A program made the translations under genes and the position numbers. Below, piece after piece: positions 18,116-26,043 of a stretch of 64,000 nucleotides of DNA (the stretch's first letter is position 1; each line of letters starts with the position of its first letter). The stretch is taken from NCBI RefSeq assembly GCF_041154505.1, contig NZ_AP028672.1, positions 5,000,501-5,064,500 on the forward strand. Direction: 5' to 3'. Source of the DNA: Acidovorax sp. A79 (GTDB lineage: Bacteria > Pseudomonadota > Gammaproteobacteria > Burkholderiales > Burkholderiaceae_C). Below the pieces are notes generated by a model that did not search any database, was not told the DNA's origin, and saw only the letters and a list, made by a program, of their open reading frames with translations.

Positions 18116-18160
18116 GGCGAGTCCTTGTTGCTGAACCGGGCAGGGTAACCGAGTTTGACA

Positions 18161-18217
18161 AGAAATGGGCGTGTAGCGCTTGTTGGACAAGCGCAATATG
18201 CTATAAAAAATAGAGCA
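18161..18217 (+). repeat. dispersed repeat copy E
   Basis: AGAAATGGGC, TAGCGCTTGTTGGACAAGCGC with complementary arms, then ATGCTATAAAAAATAGAGCAT. It follows the layout of copy C. Confidence 0.65.
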
Positions 18218-18515
18218 TTGGCCGTGGACGGAGACTGGGCGTGCCGGCCCCTGCGCGGTGCGGGCCTGCATGGCACGCCGCTTGCAACGCTGGGGGGTTG
18301 TGCAAACGCTGCCGTCAACGCGCGTCCATGCACGCGTGCACTGCCCGTCCTGCGCCGCTGGCACCACCCCGGATGAATGCCCCTGGCTTTTGCCCGCGGG
18401 CCTGCTGTAATGTTTGCGGCGACGGGGTGTGCCGGCCGCTGCGGCCCGCGTGGCCGGTGCACCGTGCTGCCACACCCTTCGCCAAGCCACCTTTCACCCA
18501 CTGGAGAACCTCGAA
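18218..18515. other. non-coding stretch upstream of binding-protein gene
   Basis: About 300 bases without a supportable gene. Open frames here lack ribosome sites and read as shadows. It presumably holds the promoter for the gene at 18516; I see no convincing -35/-10 pair. Confidence 0.4.
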
Positions 18516-19298
18516 ATGATCCCCAAGAAAATCCTCGCCCTTGCCGCAGCCGCCGTGGTGGCCAGCCTTGCCTTCAGCCAGGCTGCGCAGGCCGGCCCCC
18601 GGCTCGACAAGATCATGGAGGCCAAGGTCATCCGCGTGGGCACGCCCGGCGACTACCGCCCGTTTGCCATCAAGACCGACGCGGGCTACTCGGGCCATGA
18701 CATCGACGTGATCGAGACCATGGCCAAGGAGCTGGGTGTGAAGATCGAATACGTGCCCACCACCTGGCCCAACCTGGTGAAGGACCTGCAGGGCGACAGG
18801 TTCGATGTGGCGCTGGGCGGCATCACGCGCAACGTCAACCGCATGCGCATCTTTGACATACTGCCCGGCTACGCACCCTTCGGCAAGGTGGCCCTGGTGC
18901 GCGCGGCCGACAAGGCCAAATACACCAGCGTGGACGCGATGAACCAGCCCACCGTGCGTGTCATCAAGAACCCCGGGGGCACCAACGAAACCTATGTGCT
19001 GGCCAACCTGAAAACAGCCCAGGTCAGCACGCACGACAAGAACGCCGAGATCCCCGCGTTGATCGCCGAGGGCAAGGGCGACGTGATGATCACCGAGACG
19101 TACGAGGCCCTGCACTATGCCAAGGCCGACCCGCGCCTGCACGCCGCGTTCGTGGATGCACCGCTCACGCCCAAGAACTACCTGGGCTTCATGCTGCCCA
19201 CCGACGATGCCGACTATGTGCGCGTGATGGGCTTCGTGTGGGGCCTGGTGGACAGCCGGGGCGCCATCAAGCAAGCCGCCGACAAGTGGCTGAAGTGA
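18516..19298 (+). CDS. family 3 periplasmic solute-binding protein
   Basis: A 260-residue periplasmic binding protein with a signal peptide (about 1-25, AAQA). The mature part starts LDKIMEAKVIRVGTPGDYRPF, the family 3 (SBP_bac_3) opening, and carries ALGGITRN near the middle. Members bind amino acids for ABC importers; some relatives are cyclohexadienyl dehydratases (PheC), which this also resembles. No permease or ATPase is adjacent, so an enzymatic or sensory role cannot be excluded. Confidence 0.88.
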   Translation: MIPKKILALAAAAVVASLAFSQAAQAGPRLDKIMEAKVIRVGTPGDYRPFAIKTDAGYSGHDIDVIETMAKELGVKIEYVPTTWPNLVKDLQGDRFDVALGGITRNVNRMRIFDILPGYAPFGKVALVRAADKAKYTSVDAMNQPTVRVIKNPGGTNETYVLANLKTAQVSTHDKNAEIPALIAEGKGDVMITETYEALHYAKADPRLHAAFVDAPLTPKNYLGFMLPTDDADYVRVMGFVWGLVDSRGAIKQAADKWLK

Positions 19299-19420
19299 AG
19301 TGATGTGATGTGAATTGAGGGGAAGGGCTGGGGCGGCGGGCGCGTGGCGCGGCACCGCCTGCCGGTGCGCTGCCGTTCACCTTGCTGCCGGGCCGTGTGC
19401 ATGGCCCGGCCGGCACCGAT

Positions 19421-19885
19421 TTACTCCGCCGGAATCTCCGGCTCCACCAGCAGCGCCAGCAGCTGCAGCGACTCCTGCCAGCCCAGGTAGCACGCCTCGG
19501 CGGGGATCACGGCCGGAATGCCCGCCTGCACGATGGACACCTCGGTGCCCACGATCACTTTTTTCAGCTGGATGGTGGTGCGCATCTCGCCCGGCAGGTT
19601 GGGGTCGTCGAACCGGTCGGTGTGCACGATGCGCTCGCCCGGCACCAGCTCCACATACTCGCCACCAAACGCATGCGTCTGGCCGTTGCTGAAGTTGGTG
19701 AACTGCATGCGGTAGGTGCCGCCCACGCGGGCATCCAGGCTCAGCACCCGGCCGGTGAACCCATGGGGCGGCAGCCACTTGCACATGGCGTCGGGGTCCA
19801 GGAACGCGCGGTAGATGCGCTCGGCCGGTGCGCGCAGCACGCGGTGCAGGGTGACGGTGCCTGTGGGGGTGGTGTTGGTGGTCAT
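19421..19885 (-). CDS. SRPBCC (AHSA1-like) family protein
   Basis: A 154-residue START-like protein of the AHSA1 subgroup. Typical signs are LHRVLRAPAERIYRAFLDPDAMCKWLPP at the N-terminus (quoted here only as the region 11-38), GGTYRMQF, and VDTDRF-like strands. The family forms a deep hydrophobic cavity; most bacterial members have no known ligand. The gene is isolated and convergent with the binding-protein gene. Confidence 0.88.
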   Translation of the reverse strand: MTTNTTPTGTVTLHRVLRAPAERIYRAFLDPDAMCKWLPPHGFTGRVLSLDARVGGTYRMQFTNFSNGQTHAFGGEYVELVPGERIVHTDRFDDPNLPGEMRTTIQLKKVIVGTEVSIVQAGIPAVIPAEACYLGWQESLQLLALLVEPEIPAE

Positions 19886-20033
19886 GCTGGGGTCTCCTTG
19901 GGGGTGGACATCAGGGTGGATGAAGGCGTGAGCCGCTCAACCATATCGCTCATTCAACGTGTTCACACCCTGACGACGAACGGGCCCGCGCGTTTTCGAC
20001 AAGCCGCCGCTGCCACCGCGGTTTTTTTTCGTT

Positions 20034-20351
20034 TCAGGCGGAAACCGTGCGGGCCCCAAAACTCTCGCTGCCCTGGGCCCAGGCCAGCAGCCGGTCGATG
20101 TTGGGGTGCTTGCCCGGGAAGGCCTGCGCGTCGGCCACATGCTCGGCGTACCACTCCAGCCCCAGGGTGGCGGCCGCGGGCGTGATGCGGCCGCCATACA
20201 GCGCCGCCAGCGCGGCATACACGGCCAGCGAACCCGTCTGGCCGGGCTTGTTCTCGATGGTGGCCAGCACCTGGCCGCCCGCGCCCAGCAGGTGCAGGGC
20301 GGCGAGGTGGCTTGTGGAAGGAAGCTGCTGAAGGCGGTTTGCGAAATTCAT
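20034..20351 (-). CDS. DUF2322-like small protein
   Basis: A 105-residue cytosolic protein. The segments IENKPGQTGSLAVY and FPGKHPNIDRLL fit my memory of DUF2322, a small conserved family of unknown function. ATG 20351 is used; the open frame continues upstream without a conserved look. No membrane segment. It is separated from the ArsR operon by a promoter region reading the other way. Confidence 0.75.
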   Translation of the reverse strand: MNFANRLQQLPSTSHLAALHLLGAGGQVLATIENKPGQTGSLAVYAALAALYGGRITPAAATLGLEWYAEHVADAQAFPGKHPNIDRLLAWAQGSESFGARTVSA

Positions 20352-20500
20352 GGGCAAGGACAAAGGGTGGGTGCCACGGGCGGATTCCCCGGCCCGCAGC
20401 GAATGGATGGATCGTGTGGGCCCGCATTGTCGTGCCACCCGGTGGGCCGCACAAACGATCCCGTGTCCCGCGCAGCGCGCCTGAATCTTTTTACGAAGGA

Positions 20501-20555
20501 TTGACCAATTCATAGCCGTTTGGTTATTATTCGTCATCCATAACCAATGAGTTAT
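20501..20555 (+). promoter_or_regulatory. promoter with overlapping inverted repeats for the ArsR operon
   Basis: TTGACC (20501-20506) and TATTAT (20525-20530), 18 bases apart, make a plausible sigma-70 promoter. TTGGTTAT (20520-20527) and ATAACCAA (20540-20547) form a perfect inverted repeat over the -10, and ATAAC/GTTAT arms follow at 20540-20555. The GTG start is at 20561. Autorepression by the ArsR protein is the natural reading. Confidence 0.6.
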
Positions 20556-20560
20556 ATCCT

Positions 20561-20884
20561 GTGAAATCCCCTGAAGACCTGACCTTCGCGGCGTTGTCGG
20601 ACCCCACGCGCCGTTCCATCTTCCAGCAGCTGTCCCGGGAGGGGCAGCAGACCGTGAATGTGCTGACGGGGCATTCCCACATTTCGCAACCTGCGGTGTC
20701 CAAGCACCTGGCCGTGCTCAAGCGCGCGGGGCTGGTGGAAGACCGCCGTGCCGGGCGCGAAACCTACTACCAGGTGCGGCGCGAAGGGTTGGCGCCCCTG
20801 GTGGACTGGATGAGCGTCTATGCCGGCTTCTGGAACCAGCGCCTGGATGACCTGGAGAACCTGCTCGGACGCATGGACCAATGA
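20561..20884 (+). CDS. ArsR family winged-helix regulator
   Basis: A 107-residue ArsR-type regulator. It begins LTFAALSDPTRRSIFQQLS and has the recognition segment ISQPAVSKHLAVLKRAGLVEDRRAGRE (about 45-71). It lacks the CxC metal motif of arsenic sensors and matches the subgroup that partners SRPBCC/AHSA1 genes. The start is GTG 20561. Its stop overlaps a 35-codon open frame by ATGA, and the SRPBCC gene follows 96 bases on. Regulation by its own operator is likely. Confidence 0.9.
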   Translation: MKSPEDLTFAALSDPTRRSIFQQLSREGQQTVNVLTGHSHISQPAVSKHLAVLKRAGLVEDRRAGRETYYQVRREGLAPLVDWMSVYAGFWNQRLDDLENLLGRMDQ

Positions 20885-20980
20885 CTGCGCAACTCCACTC
20901 CAGCAAAGACACCATGCAGAACCGCCATCACCGTTCCAGCCCCGAGGCTGCCGTCGCGCTCACCTTGCAGGCGGCGCGCC

Positions 20981-21454
20981 ATGGCTGACGCAACCCGATC
21001 CCATGGCCCCGCCCCCACGGCGCAAGGCACCCGGTCCCTGGTGTTCGAGCGGCAGCTACCCCACCCGCGCGAGAAGGTCTGGCGCGCGATCACCCAGTCC
21101 TGGCTGATGCAGGAGTGGCTCATGCCAAACGACTTCGTGGCCGAGGTGGGGCACCGCTTCACGGTGCGCGCGCAGCCGCTGCCGGGCTGGTCGGGCGTGA
21201 CGCACTGCGAGGTGACCCTGGTGGAGGAGCCCAGCCAGCTCGCCTACCGCTGGGGCAACGGCACCGAGTCGGCCAATGGGCTCATCACCCACATCACCTG
21301 GACCTTGCAGGAGCACGGCGGCGGCACGCTGCTGCGCATGGAGCAGGCGGGTTTCCGGCCCAACGATGGCATCAGCTTCGAGCGCATGGGCGGCTTGTGG
21401 CCGCGCATTCTGGAGCGCCTGGAGCAGGTGGTGCACAGCCGCGAAGGCCCCTAA
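20981..21454 (+). CDS. SRPBCC (AHSA1-like) family protein
   Basis: A 157-residue START-like protein with an AHSA1 signature (FERQLPHPREKVWRAIT, LMQEWLMPNDF). It is paired with an ArsR regulator, a very common bacterial arrangement. The ligand is unknown. It resembles the protein encoded at 19421 in fold but is clearly a different subgroup. A flavodoxin-like gene follows 61 bases downstream, so a three-gene unit is possible. Confidence 0.9.
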   Translation: MADATRSHGPAPTAQGTRSLVFERQLPHPREKVWRAITQSWLMQEWLMPNDFVAEVGHRFTVRAQPLPGWSGVTHCEVTLVEEPSQLAYRWGNGTESANGLITHITWTLQEHGGGTLLRMEQAGFRPNDGISFERMGGLWPRILERLEQVVHSREGP

Positions 21455-21515
21455 CGCCAGCCTGCCACGGCCTAGCCAACCTCCCTCATATCCCTCACCC
21501 ACAGTTTCTCAACCC

Positions 21516-22160
21516 ATGAACTCAAGCATGAACATGACCCTGACGACGCCCACTCTCCAACCCACCCGCGCCCCTGGTGTGCGCATTGCCATCGTCTTTC
21601 ACAGCGGCTATGGCCACACGGCCCGGCAGGCGCAGGCCGTGAAAGAAGGCGTGGCGCAGGTGGAGGGCACCGAGCCCCTCCTGATGACGGTGGAAGAAGC
21701 GCCCTCACGGTGGAATGACCTCGCGTCCGCCGACGCCATCATCTTCGGCGCGCCCACCTATGTCGCCAGCGCCTCGTCGCAGTTCAAGGCCTTCCAGGAA
21801 GCCACGTCCAACGTGGTCATGGCCAAAGGCCTCGGCTGGAAGGACAAGATCGCCGCGGGCTTCACCAACTCGGGCTCGCGCTCGGGGGACAAGCTTTCCA
21901 CCCTGATGCAGATGGCCCTGTTCGCCGCGCAGCACGGCATGCACTGGGTGAACCTGGCGCTGCCCCCGGGCAACTGCTCGTCCACCGGGTCGGAGGAAGA
22001 CCTGAACCGCCTGGGCTTCTGGCTGGGCGCCGCGGCGCAGTCCAACACCGACCAGGGTGCCGACGTGGTGCCGCCGGAGGCAGACCTGGCCACGGCCCGG
22101 TACCTGGGGGAACGCGTGGCCCACACCACGCTGCAGTTTGTGCGGGGGCGTGTGCACTGA
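21516..22160 (+). CDS. flavodoxin family protein (WrbA-like NAD(P)H:quinone oxidoreductase)
   Basis: A 214-residue flavodoxin-fold protein. FHSGYGHTARQAQAVKEG is the FMN phosphate loop (about 26-43), and GAPTYVASASSQFK and TNSGSRSGDK are the other FMN loops. Length and loops fit WrbA-like quinone reductases, which make two-electron reductions that avoid semiquinone. ATG 21516 is used; another ATG at 21528 is equally possible. Probably co-regulated with the ArsR/SRPBCC genes. Confidence 0.88.
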   Translation: MNSSMNMTLTTPTLQPTRAPGVRIAIVFHSGYGHTARQAQAVKEGVAQVEGTEPLLMTVEEAPSRWNDLASADAIIFGAPTYVASASSQFKAFQEATSNVVMAKGLGWKDKIAAGFTNSGSRSGDKLSTLMQMALFAAQHGMHWVNLALPPGNCSSTGSEEDLNRLGFWLGAAAQSNTDQGADVVPPEADLATARYLGERVAHTTLQFVRGRVH

Positions 22161-22200
22161 GGCTGGCTTGTGGCCTTCTGGCCAGCGCGCTGAGATTTCA

Positions 22201-22253
22201 GTGAAATGGGCTGCTGGCGCTGGATGGATAAGCGCTGGCAGCTATCAAAACTG
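22201..22253 (+). repeat. dispersed repeat copy F
   Basis: GTGAAATGGGCTGCTGGCGCT, GGATGGATAAGCGCTGGCAGCTATCAAAACTG. It lies 40 bases after the flavodoxin gene and lacks the final ATAG arm seen in copy C. Confidence 0.65.
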
Positions 22254-22311
22254 AAGCGCAATCGATTCCAGGAAGAAAGACGCACCGGCCCCTGCGCGCG
22301 CGGGCACCGGT

Positions 22312-22641
22312 TCAGGCCTGCCACACCCCAAACCCCGCCGAGCGCAGGTCGATGCCGATCTCGATCTCCCGGTCCACCGCGTCTTCGTAGCTCATGGGGT
22401 TGAAGCCTTCGTACAGGTCGGGCAGCAGGCGCAGGCCGTACTGCTGTACAAACCGGTTCGCCTGGATGCCTGCCTTGTGCTTGTCGAACCGCACGTCCGG
22501 GTCCAGGCCCGTCATGCCCACGTACACGCAGGGTTTGCCGTCGATGTAGCCGGGGTTGTTCTTGCGAAAGCGGGGCTCGTTCAGCACGTCCTTCGAAAGC
22601 TCGACGACATAGACGTGGTGGTGGAGTTTGCGGCGGGGCAT
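22312..22641 (-). CDS. GIY-YIG-like small protein
   Basis: A 109-residue protein resembling a minimal GIY-YIG nuclease domain: VYVVEL stands for GIY, CVYVGMTG for YIG, then RFDKHKAG with Arg and His, and a late Glu (DREIEIG). Such orphan domains occur in many bacteria, with nuclease activity mostly untested. ATG 22641 is chosen; the upstream in-frame start at 22755 adds non-conserved sequence. It could also be an inactive structural relative. Confidence 0.72.
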   Translation of the reverse strand: MPRRKLHHHVYVVELSKDVLNEPRFRKNNPGYIDGKPCVYVGMTGLDPDVRFDKHKAGIQANRFVQQYGLRLLPDLYEGFNPMSYEDAVDREIEIGIDLRSAGFGVWQA

Positions 22642-22789
22642 GGAGCGACAGGAGGAAAAAAGAACCACCGGCGCAGCGGGAACACGCGCAGGCAGCGCCG
22701 GCAAGCGTAGCAAAACCCGGCGCATTGCTGGCGCGGATGCTCCGGCACTGCCCAATTTCGCGCCTTTTTAAAACCAAAAAGAATATTAA

Positions 22790-22819
22790 TTCAAATTCAA
22801 ATGCGAATTGATATATACT
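22790..22819 (+). promoter_or_regulatory. probable promoter for the RRM gene cluster
   Basis: TTCAAA (22790-22795) and TATACT (22814-22819) are 18 bases apart in an unusually AT-rich patch. The transcript would have a leader of about 180 bases before the first gene, as in cold-inducible genes. This is inference from sequence only. Confidence 0.45.
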
Positions 22820-22998
22820 GAGTGGGTTGCAGTCACGGCCCTTGACGCGTGCCGTCACCGCAACGCCTGCTCTGTGGCGGCCATCCGCCCCAGGCCAGCC
22901 GCCTTTTGCGACCTTTGTCGCCCAGTGGATCTGTAGAGCTGCAGCCCACCGAGTCCCTCGATGCTCACGCAGGTCGATTTCCAAGCCTGCGATCCTGA

Positions 22999-23238
22999 AT
23001 GAACCAGATTTCAAAGACCGCCATTTCCATGGGCCAGTACGTCGTTTCGCCCGCGACACACCCGACCGACTGCGGCCGCTTCCGCGCCTCCTTCTCGGTC
23101 CATCGTTCCCAAGGCAACGGCAGCTACTGCCGTGTCTTCCGTTTCGACAAAGCCTTTGCCTCGCGCGAAGCCGCCCGGCTCTTTGCCGTTACCCAGGGCT
23201 GGCTGCAAACGTGCATGCCGCATCCCCCCGTGTGCTGA
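22999..23238 (+). CDS. hypothetical protein upstream of RRM gene
   Basis: A 79-residue protein of unknown function. It has SFSVHRSQGNGSYCRVFRFDKAF and ASREAARLFAVTQGWLQ segments that look like a compact alpha/beta domain. The ribosome site is weak; a second ATG at 23029 is possible. It lies 121 bases before the RNA-binding protein gene in the same orientation, behind one promoter, so joint cold or stress regulation is plausible but unproven. Confidence 0.6.
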   Translation: MNQISKTAISMGQYVVSPATHPTDCGRFRASFSVHRSQGNGSYCRVFRFDKAFASREAARLFAVTQGWLQTCMPHPPVC

Positions 23239-23359
23239 TGGATGGCCTGCCCACCGCAGACCCCATCCACGCTTCCCGTTGTGGCGGACATCCGGTCCGC
23301 ACACCCTTGTCCCAACGGTGCGCCCTGCGTTGCGCGCCCTCCTTCAGAAAGGCTCCTCC

Positions 23360-23710
23360 ATGAGCACCAAGATCTACGTGGGCAACCTGCCCTATTCCGT
23401 GACCGATTCCAGCCTGGAAAGCAACTTTGCCGAGTTTGGCCGGGTTTCCTCCGCCAAGGTCATGATGGACCGCGAAACCGGCCGCTCCAAGGGCTTCGGC
23501 TTTGTGGAAATGGCGTCCGCCGAAGTCGCCCAGGCCGCCATCACCGCGCTGCACGGCATGTCCGTCGATGGGCGCGCGATTGTCGTGAACCTCGCCCGCC
23601 CCCGCGAAGAGGGTGGCGGCTCGGGTGGCTACAGCGCGGGCGGCTACAGTGCCAGCAAACGCTCGGACATCGGCTACGGCACGGGTGGCTACGGCGGCGG
23701 GCGCTACTGA
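23360..23710 (+). CDS. RNA recognition motif (RRM) protein, glycine-rich tail
   Basis: A 116-residue single-RRM RNA-binding protein. RNP2 is KIYVGNLPY (4-12) and RNP1 is KGFGFVEM (about 45-52), both with the stacking aromatics. The tail (about 83-116) is rich in Gly, Tyr and Ser. Such proteins are cold- or stress-induced in cyanobacteria and proteobacteria and bind single-stranded RNA. A strong terminator follows directly. Confidence 0.93.
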   Translation: MSTKIYVGNLPYSVTDSSLESNFAEFGRVSSAKVMMDRETGRSKGFGFVEMASAEVAQAAITALHGMSVDGRAIVVNLARPREEGGGSGGYSAGGYSASKRSDIGYGTGGYGGGRY

Positions 23711-23730
23711 ACCCGGCAGCTTCCTCTGAA

Positions 23731-23759
23731 AAACCGGCTCCGCGGAGCCGGTTTTTTTT
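23731..23759 (+). terminator. rho-independent terminator after RRM gene
   Basis: AACCGGCTC and GAGCCGGTT arms around a CGCG centre are followed by a run of T. It lies 20 bases after the stop codon. Confidence 0.9.
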
Positions 23760-23883
23760 CGTCCCGGCCCAGCGGCATGGAGCCATCCACACAGCGGCGC
23801 GGGCCACCTTGCGCGCGCGGTGCACTGGGGCAGAATCCAGCCAGAAGCGAGTTGAAGAACGGCAAACCAGGAAAGCACATCAC

Positions 23884-24048
23884 ATGAAATCCATCCATTG
23901 GTTCTCGCTGGCTGCGCTCGTCCTGGGGCTGGCGCTGCTCTTCCTGGGGTCTTCAACCGCAGGCGGGGTCGTCCTGGGGCTTGCCTTCGCCGTGGAGCTC
24001 ATTTACTCCGCATTGACGGGAAAACAGATGAACGATGGCACCCATTGA
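23884..24048 (+). CDS. small two-helix membrane protein
   Basis: A 54-residue protein made almost entirely of two hydrophobic segments (about 6-22 and 26-44) with a short polar tail ending KQMNDGTH. ATG 23884 follows a purine-rich stretch. I do not recognise a family. It lies alone between the RRM terminator and a convergent gene. Confidence 0.6.
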   Translation: MKSIHWFSLAALVLGLALLFLGSSTAGGVVLGLAFAVELIYSALTGKQMNDGTH

Positions 24049-24126
24049 TGTCCGCAAGGGGCGCGGAAGCGGCGCCGTCCGTGAAGAAAAAAATGGCCGG
24101 CCAACCTAGGCCCGCCTGGAGGCCTC

Positions 24127-24444
24127 CTACGGAGGGCTTCCCAAAGCGCCTAGCAGGCGTGCGCTCACCTCTGATGCATCAAGCGTGGCGAACTGCATGT
24201 TGTGCTGATCGGTCAGCGGGCCGTGGCCGGGTTCCATGCCACCGGCAGCGCTGTAGCCCATGGCCTTGAACTTCCAGACCCCGCCGACCAGCTTGAGCGA
24301 ACCCACATGCGCGCCATCGGCGGTGTGCACTGACACCACCCCGGCGTTGAGCGGCAACAACTGCAAGGGGCCCGCCACCGGGCCGGCCGGCACGTGGGCG
24401 AAGGTGGGAGTGAACGTGGCCGACAAGGGCTGGGTGTGAGGCAT
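24127..24444 (-). CDS. hypothetical protein
   Basis: A 105-residue cytosolic protein without recognised domain. The C-terminal half has WKFKAMGYSAAGGMEPGHGP and LTDQHN segments that resemble a conserved hypothetical family common in Comamonadaceae (from memory). No signal or membrane segment. The 185 bases upstream of it, to 24628, show nothing I can interpret. Confidence 0.6.
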   Translation of the reverse strand: MPHTQPLSATFTPTFAHVPAGPVAGPLQLLPLNAGVVSVHTADGAHVGSLKLVGGVWKFKAMGYSAAGGMEPGHGPLTDQHNMQFATLDASEVSARLLGALGSPP

Positions 24445-24628
24445 GGCGGTGTTTGTACCGTAAAAGCGCGGCGCCCACCGCCTGGTGCCGTGCGGGGAAT
24501 CGGCAGGCAGAAGTCTGTCTACGGCCAGAAGCTGCCGGTGGTGAATCGTGAAAGCGGACGCTCAATGAACTGAGCTAGCGGCCCGCAGAATGTTGGTTCG
24601 CTTGAGTGGTGGGTTAGACGCTGAAACG

Positions 24629-24901
24629 CTACTTTGTCTTCCGTTTTTGCTGACCAAATGGCCACCAACCTAGCAAAAAAAGTGGAAGGGACAGAAGTAC
24701 CTTTAGTGCGGCATAGTCCGTTGCATCCAAGGTGGGGGCAGCGGCGGGCCCAACGATACCGCCTTGCTGAACATATTGCTCTCGATATTTCAGTAGCTCA
24801 TCAGAGTTACATGCTGCAGGGCAACTGCATGCGATGCATTCCAAGGCTGCAGGGCTGTTCGATGCCCCGCAGGATAAGCAAGACCATTGATATTCAGGCA
24901 T
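24629..24901 (-). CDS. zinc-ribbon protein with C-terminal membrane segment
   Basis: A 90-residue protein. The N-terminus has two CxxC pairs (CLSCGA and CIACSC), as in RanBP2-type zinc fingers, then a polar stretch and a C-terminal hydrophobic segment (about 68-82, VLLSLPLFLLGWWPF) before a basic tail. The base composition is visibly lower in GC than the neighbouring genes. A membrane-tethered ribbon is likely; function unknown. Confidence 0.65.
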   Translation of the reverse strand: MPEYQWSCLSCGASNSPAALECIACSCPAACNSDELLKYREQYVQQGGIVGPAAAPTLDATDYAALKVLLSLPLFLLGWWPFGQQKRKTK

Positions 24902-25011
24902 AGCTTCAACCCAATGTAGGTCGCGCCAATTCGCCGACCATATCTTTCGGTAGTTTGGCTCATAACGGCCAGGATCGGACCTTCAATGCGTCAACCCAAT
25001 TTTTCAGTCCA

Positions 25012-25911
25012 ATGCGCCCCTTGACATATTTCTCTCTCGTATCAAACGGTTCACTAGTGCGGCACGGAGAACAAGATGTGATGGTTCCTTGGTGGAGCTT
25101 TACGAAGACAGTTCTAGCGGCAGCGTCTCTGTCACTGGTGCGTGATGGGATTGTTCGACTCGATGACGTAGTCCTTGAAGGTCCGTTCACGTTGCGTCAG
25201 CTGCTGAGACATGAAGCCGGGCTGGCTGACTACGGTGAACTTGTCGAGTACCACGCTGCCGTTGCTCGCGGCGATGCGCCCTGGCAGGCGGATGAAATGT
25301 TGCAACGCCTCGATGCCACGAGGTTGCGTTATGCCCCTGGAATGGGGTGGCAGTATTCGAACGTCGGCTACTTGTACGTAGCGAGACTTATCGAGCGTGC
25401 GACAGGTCTCGCACTTGAGGAAGCGCTTATGCAACAAGCGTTGGCGCCCTTGGGCCTGCTGAGAGTTCGTAGCGCAAAGACGCCAGCTGACTTGGAAGGC
25501 GTGTGCATGGGGGCCATTTCGACTTATGACCCGAGATGGGTTTATCACGGCTTGCTTGTTGGCTCTCTCTCCGACGCTGCCCTCTTTCTAGACCGCCTGA
25601 TGGCTGGACACCTTCTGCCTGATTTGCTGGTGCAGGAGATGCAAGCTGCACGCGCCCTTGGCGGACCTCTTCCTGGGCGCCCATGGAAGTCGCCGGCATA
25701 CGGCCTCGGGCTGATGCAAGGCGTGTTGCATACGGGGCCGACATTGTGTGGGCACACCGGTGCTGGGCCGGGCAGCGTGGTGGCCGTCTATCGCAGAGCC
25801 AACGGTTCTAACACGGCGACTTGTGCTGTCTTTCACGCAGGTTCCGACGAAGGCCTTGCAGAGGAGGAGGTCGTCAAGCGGTTGTCGGCGTCCCTGAAGT
25901 CTGGTGATTGA
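25012..25911 (+). CDS. serine hydrolase, class C beta-lactamase family
   Basis: A 299-residue serine hydrolase of the penicillin-binding-protein/AmpC family. SFTK (near residue 30) is the SxxK nucleophile motif, YSN (about 107) the second motif and HTGAGPG replaces KTG as in many esterase-like members. It lacks a signal peptide, so it may be a cytosolic esterase or amidase rather than a lactamase. ATG 25012 is used; a TTG at 24955 would add 19 residues. Codon use is less GC-rich than its neighbours, hinting at transfer. Confidence 0.85.
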   Translation: MRPLTYFSLVSNGSLVRHGEQDVMVPWWSFTKTVLAAASLSLVRDGIVRLDDVVLEGPFTLRQLLRHEAGLADYGELVEYHAAVARGDAPWQADEMLQRLDATRLRYAPGMGWQYSNVGYLYVARLIERATGLALEEALMQQALAPLGLLRVRSAKTPADLEGVCMGAISTYDPRWVYHGLLVGSLSDAALFLDRLMAGHLLPDLLVQEMQAARALGGPLPGRPWKSPAYGLGLMQGVLHTGPTLCGHTGAGPGSVVAVYRRANGSNTATCAVFHAGSDEGLAEEEVVKRLSASLKSGD

Positions 25912-25995
25912 CGATGCGTGTCCTCTTAGCGTCTGCTTTCAAAAAGCGAATATGACAGCGTTGGGCCCCAAGCTGTCATCAGTCCAAAAGCAAAA

Positions 25996-26030
25996 GGCCA
26001 GCAGACCTCACAGTCTGCTGGCCCTTCTTT
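25996..26030. terminator. bidirectional terminator between serine hydrolase and glnS
   Basis: GGCCAGCAGAC and GTCTGCTGGCC form a perfect 11-base stem with a CTCACA loop, followed by CTTCTTT and preceded by CAAAA. It sits between convergent genes. Confidence 0.88.
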
Positions 26031-26043
26031 GTTCACAGAGAAA

